A DNA stretch of 5,418 nt from an uncultured Porphyromonadaceae bacterium (lineage in GTDB: Bacteria; Bacteroidota; Bacteroidia; Bacteroidales; Muribaculaceae), in NCBI GenBank assembly GCA_900549445.1, contig UROS01000155.1:1-5418 (forward strand), in the 5' to 3' direction. Under the pieces are notes generated by a model. That model was not told the origin of the DNA and did not search any database. It was given only the letters and a program-made list of their open reading frames with translations. A program made the translations under genes and the position numbers. Below, one piece after another: positions 1 through 5,368 of the stretch (position 1 is the first letter of the stretch; each line of letters opens with the position of its first letter).

Positions 1-30
1 CGTGGGCTCGGAGATGTGTATAAGAGACAG
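1..30 (+). other. Illumina Nextera (Tn5) adapter, not genomic
   Basis: These bases are the 3' part of the Nextera read-2 side adapter. Positions 12-30 are the 19-bp Tn5 mosaic end AGATGTGTATAAGAGACAG and 1-11 are the adjoining adapter arm (ending GGGCTCGG). The same sequence returns in reverse complement at the right end. Genomic sequence starts at 31. Open frames running through this part give peptides such as SEMCIRDR, and on the minus strand SYTHLRAH, both familiar adapter-derived contaminants of protein databases. It should be trimmed before any annotation is deposited. Confidence 0.98.
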
Positions 31-499
31 GTCCCGAGGTGCGGTAGCCCGCTTTCTCGAAAAGCCGGCGGCTGGCGAGATTGTTCTGCGGGATGGTGGC
101 GTAGAGCGAATGGATGCCGAGCCGCTCAAAACAGTAGCGCTCAAGAAGGAGCAGCGATGCCAGCCCGATGCCCCGGCGGCTGAAATCGCCGTCGATCAGC
201 ACGCCGACTCCGGCGCGGAGGTTGACGGGACTGAAATCGTAGAGGTCGACCATTCGGACTGTGTCTCTCGTGGCAATCAGCTCAACCATGAGGCGCAGCT
301 GGCAGGAGGAGTAGATGTCGGCTGTATATGAGGCAATGTATTCCTCGATGATGCGCCGCGAGAAGGGTGCTACGGTGACGCCGACGCTCCAGAGCGAAGA
401 GTCGTTTTCCCACTTCATTATGAGGTCGAGGTCGGATGGCTCGACGGCGCGGAGGCGGATACGGCCATCGGACAGGAGGGGCAGGGAGGGAGCGGTCAT
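31..499 (-). CDS. GNAT-family N-acetyltransferase, 3'-truncated by adapter
   Basis: The minus-strand frame from 499 gives 156 residues before it runs into adapter. It looks like a GNAT N-acetyltransferase of the RimJ/RimL type, which moves an acetyl group from acetyl-CoA to an amine; the substrate cannot be told. The acetyl-CoA pyrophosphate-binding motif A is visible as RRGIGLA (residues about 108-114). The motif B region follows as NNLASRRLFEKAGYR (about 139-153), the usual N-x-A-S-x-x-L-F-E-K-x-G-[FY] signature. The N-terminal part (IRLRAVEPSDLDLIMKWEND, 14-33) is the typical family start. The ATG overlaps the recR stop as ATGA, so it is probably translated from the recR message. Only the last stretch after beta-strand 5 (perhaps 10-25 residues) is missing. 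Family assignment is firm, specific function unknown. Confidence 0.9.
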
Positions 500-1128
500 T
501 TTTGTGATGCGAAACTGTCGGAAAACAATGTGCGGTTCAGAAGCGAACGACCGAGGGTGATCTCGTCAGTGTATTCAATCTCGTTGCCCACCGAGACGCC
601 GCGGGCGAGCTGGGTGATTTTGACGTCGGGAAACGGGGCGAGCTTGCGGTAGATGTAGAAGTTGGTGGTTTCGCCTTCCATAGTCGCGCTCAGGGCAAGT
701 ATGACCTCGGAAACCTCGCCGGCGGCAACGCGGTCGACCAGTGAGTCGATCTCGAGCACTTCGGGGCCGATGCCGTCCATGGGTGAAATCACGCCGCCGA
801 GCACGTGGTAAAGCCCCGTGTACTGACCGGTGTTCTCGAAACTCATCACGTCTTTCACGCTTTCCACAACGCACACCGTCGAACGGTCTCGCCGGGGCGA
901 GGAGCAGATCGGACACGTATCGGTCTCGGATATATTGTGGCAGATATGGCAGTACCGTATCCCGCGGCGCATGTTGATAATAGCCTCGCCAAGGCTCACC
1001 CCTACGCTTTCGTCGCAGCGCAAAAGATGAAGAGCAAGCCGCAGAGCCGTCTTCCGGCCGACGCCTGGGAGCCGCGACAGTTCCGTCACGGCGTTTTCGA
1101 GCAGATTTGAAGCGAATTCCTGTTGCAT
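496..1128 (-). CDS. recR: Recombination mediator protein RecR
   Basis: RecR works with RecF and RecO to load RecA on single-stranded gaps during DNA repair, in the cytoplasm. The 210-residue product has the full family layout: a helix-hairpin-helix with SRLPGVGRKTALRLALHLL (18-36), a four-cysteine zinc finger (C60, C63, C72, C75), a Toprim domain beginning VCVVESVKDV (85-94, acidic residue E89), and the C-terminal segment ARGVSVGNEIEYTDEITLGRS-like region (175-195). Length is close to the usual 200. The ATG at 1128 is chosen because MQQEFASNLLENAV matches the normal RecR N-terminus. An in-frame ATG at 1212 would add 28 hydrophobic residues, not expected for RecR, and lies upstream of the promoter at 1137-1167. 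The stop overlaps the start of the downstream acetyltransferase gene (ATGA). Confidence 0.97.
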   Translation of the reverse strand: MQQEFASNLLENAVTELSRLPGVGRKTALRLALHLLRCDESVGVSLGEAIINMRRGIRYCHICHNISETDTCPICSSPRRDRSTVCVVESVKDVMSFENTGQYTGLYHVLGGVISPMDGIGPEVLEIDSLVDRVAAGEVSEVILALSATMEGETTNFYIYRKLAPFPDVKITQLARGVSVGNEIEYTDEITLGRSLLNRTLFSDSFASQK

Positions 1129-1136
1129 AACAAGTG

Positions 1137-1167
1137 CAAAAATAGCAAAAAACGGGATTTTAAGCAA
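1137..1167 (-). promoter_or_regulatory. Bacteroidetes-type promoter of recR
   Basis: On the minus strand the -7 element TATTTTTG (1144-1137) fits the Bacteroidetes consensus TAnnTTTG at all six fixed positions. A TTG (1167-1165) lies 20 bases upstream, within the usual -33 spacing. Transcription would begin about 4-8 bases past the -7 box, at roughly 1133-1129, right against the recR ATG at 1128. The mRNA would then be leaderless or nearly so. The call rests on consensus match and position only. Confidence 0.65.
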
Positions 1168-1564
1168 CCCATTGCATCCTGCTTTAATTGAAAAAAGGAT
1201 AAAATCTTTCATTATCCAACAACCGAGGGCAGATATCAGGAATCACTCTAATAATTACAGAAGCGCTCTCGTTCCTTAAGTAAACAGCATAGGGTAATAG
1301 CCTCCGATTCGTTGAGGACAGATATTATAATTAACAGATATTATAATTATAGGATGTGCTATCCGCTTGCATACACTCCTCTTTGCTGATTTTTTCCGCC
1401 GAAAAAACAGCTTGTGCAACTGCAACATCAGAATCAGCATTGACTTCCCTTTGGCGAGAAAGTAAATGCGTTCAGCCCGGCCTGTCGTCTGAACACCTCG
1501 AATTCGGATTGAAAACCATTGACGGCGAGAGTTGTAATCTGCTGTAGGCAGACAGGTTCCTGGG
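1168..1564. other. Intergenic region without a convincing gene
   Basis: Between the recR promoter and the stop of the NADAR gene I see no gene I can support. The longest ATG-initiated frame, 63 codons on the plus strand (1356-1547), has no recognisable features. On the minus strand, several frames stay open for 40-80 codons but none joins a plausible start to a protein-like sequence: one reads ...FTFSPKGSQC before a TGA near 1434, another is open from 1471 to a TAA at 1331-1333 and includes NADSDVAVAQAVFSAEK. The part at 1370-1560 is GC-richer than 1200-1350, which is A/T-rich. It could be a decayed gene, a non-coding RNA or plain spacer. No strong intrinsic terminator for the pyrE operon is visible. 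Confidence 0.5.
1318..1349. repeat. Perfect 16-bp tandem repeat (two copies)
   Basis: ACAGATATTATAATTA occurs at 1318-1333 and again directly at 1334-1349 with no mismatch. It sits in the A/T-rich part of the gap between the NADAR gene and recR. It could be a recent slippage duplication, or a paired protein-binding site. The end of the second copy runs into the small palindrome ATAATTAT (1343-1350). Confidence 0.9.
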
Positions 1565-2599
1565 TCAGAATATCGCTTTCCAGTAGGGGGCGGAGTATCC
1601 GCCGTATTCGCTTATGAGCAGGGCGTAGAAAAGAGTCACGGCTTCGTCGACGTCGTTGAGCTCGTATTCATCGGGCTTGTTGTTGATGCGGAGTTCAGTG
1701 ATGCGGTAGCCGTCTTCATACGGTTCGTATACTGCATGGACAAAGCATATTCCGGTCCAGCTGCGATAATAGCGGATTGTGTTTTCGTCGCAGTACATGA
1801 ACCAGTGGTCTTCCATTGCGTCGGGAATATGGCCCTGCTTTATTACAGCCATCTGTTTTGCGGTTATAAAATAGTTCTGCGGAACAGTCATGTAGACAGA
1901 GAGCGGCCGGTTTTGCCACGAATCTGCCGAGGCTTTTTCCTTTTTTTGCGGAATAGGGTCTTCCATATTAAAGCGTCGGGCGGAGTTGCCTGCTCCGAGC
2001 GACCACATCGACATCGCATTCGCAGGGTCTTCTTTCTCGTTTTCCGAATCTTTACCCCGGAGAATGTCGCGGACGGTCATAAGTGCAAAACCGAGCAAGT
2101 TTTCGCCTCTCCACAAGGCCGGGTTGCATGCATCGGGGGCGCTTTCGGCCATGCCAATGCCCCAGACGGTGTCTTTGGGTGATGCTTCGACCAGGATTTT
2201 ATCTGCTGTTGAAAGCAGATATTCCCTTAATCTGTCATTTTGCGAAAATTTCGCGATGTTGGCTTTGACAACCACGTCGAAGCGATTGCTGTGCCATACG
2301 AAGTCGTTGAAATTCCTGACACGGCGTCCGAGTTTCTTGACCACCTGCGGTTCGTAGGCCTCCATAATCTTTCGGTGAATCTCCTCGTCGCCGAAAATGA
2401 GCGCTTTCTGCGCCATCATGTACTGCTCGGCGCAGTTATAATAATCGCCGTCGGCAACAAATGGAGCCGGATACCATTGACTCAGACAGAATTTCCCTAT
2501 TTTTTGCCATGAACCTGTATGACCCCAGAAAAATATGAAATCATCGGGAGTGAAGCGTCGGCCGGAGCCTATGAGATTTTCTTTGCTGTATTTCATCAT
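1565..2599 (-). CDS. NADAR (YbiA-like) N-glycosidase domain protein with unassigned C-terminal domain
   Basis: A 344-residue, two-part protein. Residues about 21-181 are a classic NADAR domain: FIFFWG (21-26), CAEQYMMAQKALIF (56-69), KLGRRVRNF (89-97), VWHSNRF (101-107), AKFSQN (116-121), ILVEASPKDTVWGIGM (135-150) and WRGENLLGFALMTVRDIL (163-180). Characterised NADAR proteins hydrolyse N-glycosidic bonds, either of unstable riboflavin-pathway intermediates (E. coli YbiA) or of ADP-ribose on guanine, reversing DarT-type DNA modification. A charged, probably flexible linker (181-231) leads to a globular C-terminal part (about 232-344) with HWFMYCDE (265-272) and YRSWTGICF (278-286), which I cannot assign. 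YbiA itself is only about 160 residues. No DarT-like toxin gene is seen nearby. It follows the flavoprotein gene by 9 bases and is the last gene of the pyrE operon. Two ATG codons stand in tandem (2599 and 2596); either could be the start. Confidence 0.92.
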   Translation of the reverse strand: MMKYSKENLIGSGRRFTPDDFIFFWGHTGSWQKIGKFCLSQWYPAPFVADGDYYNCAEQYMMAQKALIFGDEEIHRKIMEAYEPQVVKKLGRRVRNFNDFVWHSNRFDVVVKANIAKFSQNDRLREYLLSTADKILVEASPKDTVWGIGMAESAPDACNPALWRGENLLGFALMTVRDILRGKDSENEKEDPANAMSMWSLGAGNSARRFNMEDPIPQKKEKASADSWQNRPLSVYMTVPQNYFITAKQMAVIKQGHIPDAMEDHWFMYCDENTIRYYRSWTGICFVHAVYEPYEDGYRITELRINNKPDEYELNDVDEAVTLFYALLISEYGGYSAPYWKAIF

Positions 2600-2608
2600 G
2601 ATTTTGCA

Positions 2609-3181
2609 TTATAGCAATCTGCCGGCGAGGCGCCGAGCATGATCAAGGTCTTTTTGCGTGAGAGAAGAGGTTTTCGTGCTGCCGCGCTGCAGCGTTCCGG
2701 CTATGCGGAATCCGCTCCATTTCAGAATCTCGCGGAGGGATTTCACCACACCCGACGTTTGTCCGAACAGTATGTTCCACGGCCATGCGGTTGTTGACGT
2801 TGCGATAATGGCAGCGTGCTTGCCTTTGTGGAGAGGGCGGGGAATGCCGCGGGGCGATTCTCCCATCATTCCGTAGACAATACGGTCAAAAAGCATTTTG
2901 ATCTGTCCTGGCATGTTGCCCCAGTAGCAGGGGGCGCCTATCAGCAAGGCGTCGCAGCGTTTTATGGCGGAGAGCAGCCGCAAGGAGTCGTCGGGCGGGA
3001 GGACGCACTTCAACGATGAGCGGCATGCCATACAGCCGGTGCACGGGGCTGCGTGGAGGTCAATGGAATGGAGGCGCTCGATTTCCGCTCCACGGGCTGC
3101 CAGCTCTTCCGCAGCAGCGTCGAGAAGACGGGAAATGTTGCCTGAACGTCGGGGAGAACCGTTGAGAATGAGAACTTTCAT
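2609..3181 (-). CDS. Flavodoxin-fold FMN-binding protein with iron-sulfur-flavoprotein cysteine motif
   Basis: The 190-residue product belongs to the NADPH-dependent FMN reductase / iron-sulfur flavoprotein group, cytoplasmic electron-transfer or reductase proteins. The N-terminus MKVLILNGSPRRSGNISRLL gives beta-strand 1 and the FMN phosphate loop (residues 7-17). APCYWGNMPGQIKMLFDR (83-100) is the second flavin-contacting loop with the conserved P-x-x-K-x-x-x-D-R end, and IIATSTTAWPW (125-135) the third. Cysteines at 47, 50, 53 and 59 form C-x2-C-x2-C-x5-C, the compact motif that binds a [4Fe-4S] cluster in archaeal Isf proteins. The ATG overlaps the stop of the upstream lipoprotein gene (ATGA). 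Substrate and partner are unknown; the nearby lipoprotein and NADAR protein are candidates by position only. Confidence 0.9.
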   Translation of the reverse strand: MKVLILNGSPRRSGNISRLLDAAAEELAARGAEIERLHSIDLHAAPCTGCMACRSSLKCVLPPDDSLRLLSAIKRCDALLIGAPCYWGNMPGQIKMLFDRIVYGMMGESPRGIPRPLHKGKHAAIIATSTTAWPWNILFGQTSGVVKSLREILKWSGFRIAGTLQRGSTKTSSLTQKDLDHARRLAGRLL

Positions 3182-3693
3182 CGTGTGACTACAATGTATT
3201 CGAGCGGGCGTCCGGTATAAGTTACGTGATATGATTTAAGCCAGTATCCCTCGCGCTGGGCAGGCCCGGAAAGCGCGTGGCCGTAGCCCGAGAGAATGTC
3301 GTAAGTGCTTCCGCATTGCGGACATCGGGCGTTGATTTCTCCTTCAGGCACGTAGATTCTTACGTTTTGCTTCACTTCAACGGGACAGGCGAGGTCGAAA
3401 GCACGGTTGTCGCCCATAGCGTCGCACACGAGCATCACGCCGCCGAATCCTGTCTCAGTCAGAGCTGTATAGGAAAACCCGGCGGGGATTTTCTCCAATT
3501 TTATGAATCGGCGCACGTCGCTGGCGGCCGGAGTGCCGTAGAGACGCCATTCATCTTCTGTCCGGAATGTTATCGATACCGGAGCGTAGGGAATGCGGTC
3601 GTCGACCGGATTGGAGCAAGCTGAAAAAGCGGCGGCAACCGTCAAGGCTGCCGCTGCTGTAAAAGTTATTTTGGAGAGACGGGTTGATTTCAT
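3178..3693 (-). CDS. Rieske-like lipoprotein with non-canonical cluster ligands
   Basis: A 171-residue exported protein. The N-terminus (MKSTRLSKITFTAAAALTVA...) is a lipoprotein signal peptide ending in the lipobox FSA-C, with lipidated Cys26. Residues 84-155 follow the pattern of a Rieske domain: FDLACPVEV (99-107) stands where CPHRG is usual, CPQCGSTYDILSG (124-136) where CPWHGS-FDL-TG is usual, and SGPA (142-145) where GPA is usual. The ligand histidines are replaced: CPH becomes CPV, and CPWH becomes CPQC, leaving C103, C124 and C127. A normal 2Cys-2His [2Fe-2S] site is therefore unlikely; a different metal site, a disulfide or a dead fold are all possible. Start and stop both sit in ATGA overlaps with neighbours, so it is probably translationally coupled. 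Anchored at the cell envelope, unlike the cytoplasmic proteins on either side. Function unknown. Confidence 0.85.
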   Translation of the reverse strand: MKSTRLSKITFTAAAALTVAAAFSACSNPVDDRIPYAPVSITFRTEDEWRLYGTPAASDVRRFIKLEKIPAGFSYTALTETGFGGVMLVCDAMGDNRAFDLACPVEVKQNVRIYVPEGEINARCPQCGSTYDILSGYGHALSGPAQREGYWLKSYHVTYTGRPLEYIVVTR

Positions 3694-4109
3694 TTGAACA
3701 GCGAGGTGAAAACTTCTCCGAATTTGTCGGCGGCTTCCTGAAGTTTGTTGCCGATAAAGGGCCTCAGCATGGCGGGCAGTTCGATGTCGATTGAGGGAGT
3801 GAGCGACGAAGTGCTTTCAGAAACCGGCTGAAGATCTACCATGAGCTTAACGGGAATAGGGCTGCCTTCGGCTGTGAACCCTACGTGGGTAGGTGCAGTT
3901 TTTTCGGTAAGACGGAAAAGCAACTGACCGACTCCGGGGGCGTCCATGCGGAAGGAGTCGGAAGTGAATTCCACGCCGTTGAGCTTCTCATTGAGATCAG
4001 CGGGAAGATCGTCGACAATCTCCTGATAACCGCTGAGGTCGCACATTTTATTGTAAATCTCTTCGGCTGAGCGGTTGACGCTTACGGATTTGCCTTTGTA
4101 TTTCGACAT
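3690..4109 (-). CDS. SRPBCC (START-like) family protein
   Basis: A 139-residue protein of the SRPBCC / START-like fold, small ligand-binding proteins with a deep hydrophobic cavity; the ligand is unknown. Visible pattern: an opening strand and helix (KGKSVSVNRSAEEIYNKM, 5-22), alternating strands in the middle (FTSDSFRMDAPGVGQLLFRL; THVGFTAEG; PVKLMVDLQPV) and a long C-terminal helix (PFIGNKLQEAADKFGEVFTSLF, 117-138) that covers the cavity. From memory, Bacteroides genomes also carry such a gene directly behind pyrE, so this pairing looks conserved. The ATG at 4109 is preferred: a longer in-frame start at 4232 would overlap pyrE by about 100 bases with unrelated residues. It lies 19 bases after pyrE, and its stop overlaps the lipoprotein start (ATGA). 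Confidence 0.88.
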   Translation of the reverse strand: MSKYKGKSVSVNRSAEEIYNKMCDLSGYQEIVDDLPADLNEKLNGVEFTSDSFRMDAPGVGQLLFRLTEKTAPTHVGFTAEGSPIPVKLMVDLQPVSESTSSLTPSIDIELPAMLRPFIGNKLQEAADKFGEVFTSLFK

Positions 4110-4128
4110 ATATAAATGGAAAATTCTG

Positions 4129-4779
4129 TTAGTCGTTATTATTTGAAGCAGGAACCCACTGCGCGGGGTTCTTGCGCCATTCACGCAGAGTCTCGACATC
4201 GTTCTCGTGGATGAACCCGGTTTCGAGGGCAACGTTGATGAGTGCGTTGTAGTTCGAGAGGGTGACGAGTTTCACATCGGCTTTGCGGAAAGCCTCGACT
4301 GCAACCGGGAACTCATAGGTGAAGATGGCGGCCATACCCACCACTTCGCAACCGGCATTACGGATTGCGTCGACAGCCTTGAGGCTGCTGCCACCCGTAG
4401 AAACGAGGTCTTCGATTACAACCACTTTCTGTCCGGGCTTGAGATCGCCCTCAATGAGGTTTTCGAGACCGTGGTCTTTGGGAGTCGAGCGGACGTAGAC
4501 ATAGGGGAGACCGAGAGCGTTGGCCACGAGGGCTCCCTGAGCGATTGCTCCGGTGGCAACGCCGGCGATAGCGTCGGGACGTTCGAACTCTTCGAGAATA
4601 ACTCGGCAAAGTTCAACTTTTATGAAGTTTCTTACTTCGGGATATGAAAGGGTTTTGCGGTTGTCGGTATAGATAGGGGAGTTCCAGCCCGAAGCCCAGG
4701 TAAAAGGATTTGCAGGCTGAAGTTTGATGGCGCTGATTTTCATCAGTTTCTCGGCGAGAATGCGATCGAGCGTTTTCAT
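4129..4779 (-). CDS. pyrE: Orotate phosphoribosyltransferase
   Basis: PyrE joins orotate to PRPP to make orotidine 5'-monophosphate, the fifth step of de novo pyrimidine synthesis, as a cytoplasmic dimer. The 216-residue product is of normal length. It shows the orotate/phosphate side (FTWASGWNSPIYTDNR, 26-41), AGVATGAIAQGAL (72-84), the mobile loop RSTPKDHG (97-104, with catalytic-type K101 and H103) and the PRPP-binding loop VVVIEDLVSTGGSS (119-132). The ATG at 4779 starts the usual MKTLDRILAEKLM N-terminus. An in-frame ATG at 4842 would put the -7 and -33 promoter elements inside the coding region, so it is rejected. It is the first gene of a five-gene minus-strand operon. Confidence 0.97.
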   Translation of the reverse strand: MKTLDRILAEKLMKISAIKLQPANPFTWASGWNSPIYTDNRKTLSYPEVRNFIKVELCRVILEEFERPDAIAGVATGAIAQGALVANALGLPYVYVRSTPKDHGLENLIEGDLKPGQKVVVIEDLVSTGGSSLKAVDAIRNAGCEVVGMAAIFTYEFPVAVEAFRKADVKLVTLSNYNALINVALETGFIHENDVETLREWRKNPAQWVPASNNND

Positions 4780-4811
4780 TAGTTGTTTTGATTTGACTGT
4801 TAATTTATGCG

Positions 4812-4842
4812 CAAAGTTACGCTTATTTATCAATATGTGCAA
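4812..4842 (-). promoter_or_regulatory. Bacteroidetes-type promoter of the pyrE operon
   Basis: On the minus strand TAACTTTG (4819-4812) matches the -7 consensus TAnnTTTG in full, and TTG (4842-4840) lies 20 bases upstream as the -33 element, the same spacing as at recR. Transcription should begin near 4808-4804, giving a leader of about 25-30 bases before the pyrE ATG at 4779. That leader is too short for an attenuator or riboswitch. Confidence 0.75.
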
Positions 4843-4859
4843 TAATATGCCGGCAGTGT

Positions 4860-4887
4860 TAACGTTTATTTAATAGTAACGGTTAAA
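4860..4887. promoter_or_regulatory. Possible operator repeats in the divergent intergenic region
   Basis: TAACGTTTA (4860-4868) and TAACGGTTA (4877-4885) match at 8 of 9 positions and stand 17 bases apart. The second is a palindrome around a central G. They lie between the divergent pyrE promoter and the secreted-protein gene, where a regulator of either could bind. In A/T-rich sequence such matches can arise by chance. Confidence 0.25.
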
Positions 4888-4963
4888 CTTTTTTACAAAG
4901 CAGCGTTCTAACTATATAAAGATATAAAACAAACTGCAATACAACACTTCAATTCATACGGCT

Positions 4964-5368
4964 ATGAAAAGAACAGTAAAACGTCTGATGTGCGTTATTG
5001 TGTGCATGGCGATGATGATACCCGTGATTGAGGCTCAGCATCGTCCCGGCGGCTCCAACGGTGGCCGCAGTCCCCGTCACAATACTTCGCAGCAGTCGCG
5101 TCCGTCGAACCGTGGGGAAAGCAGAGGCGGCCAGTCCGGCTCCCGACCCGGTTTCGGAAACAGCAATCGTCAGCAGATGCGACCGGAAGGAATGCGTCCA
5201 GACAAGAGAAACGACAACCGTGGCCATAACAAATTGCTCAATGGCCATGGATTGCAGACCGTGCAGCAGGCAAATCGTCCCGGCAATGGTTCGAACCGCC
5301 CCGGCAACAACGGCAATGTACGCCCCGGCAACAATCATAACCGTCCGGGAAGCGGAAACAGCAACTAC
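4964..5368 (+). CDS. Secreted Arg/Pro/Gly/Asn-rich low-complexity protein, 3'-truncated by adapter
   Basis: The frame runs for 135 codons from the ATG at 4964 and then into adapter. Residues 1-24 are a Sec signal peptide: basic KRTVKR, a hydrophobic core (LMCVIVCMAMMIPV) and a signal peptidase I site IEA-Q, so the mature protein starts at Q25. The rest is rich in Arg, Pro, Gly, Asn, Ser and Gln with no hydrophobic core, and is probably disordered. RPG triplets recur at 27, 61, 105, 112, 120 and 127, the last four spaced 7-8 residues apart. One more hydrophobic patch, KLLNGHGLQTV (90-100), interrupts it. It is strongly basic and may bind nucleic acid, polyanionic glycans or the cell surface, but that is inference only. 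The real C-terminus is missing and might hold a folded domain. I see no clear TAnnTTTG promoter upstream. Not a family I recognise. Confidence 0.75.

Noticed and set aside
1129..1212. Longer RecR starting at 1212 (28 extra residues)
   Set aside because: The added part is hydrophobic and atypical for RecR, and the promoter at 1137-1167 would lie inside it.
1356..1547. 63-codon plus-strand ORF as a small gene
   Set aside because: No recognisable motif, signal or promoter; codon content is not convincing, and the opposite strand is equally open.
1538..1552. Hairpin TCTGC-TGTAG-GCAGA as terminator of the pyrE operon
   Set aside because: The stem is only 5 bp and no T-run follows it in the minus direction.
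1736..2182. 148-codon plus-strand ORF inside the NADAR gene
   Set aside because: It is the complement of a well-supported coding region and has no family-like features.
1565..2599. A DarT/NADAR toxin-antitoxin pair
   Set aside because: No DarT-like ADP-ribosyltransferase is encoded in the window; neighbours are a flavoprotein and a spacer.
4110..4232. Longer SRPBCC protein starting at 4232
   Set aside because: The extra 41 residues are pyrE read in another frame; the normal family start is at 4109.
4780..4842. Longer PyrE starting at 4842 (21 extra residues)
   Set aside because: The start codon coincides with the -33 element and the -7 box would be inside the gene; the family N-terminus begins at 4779.
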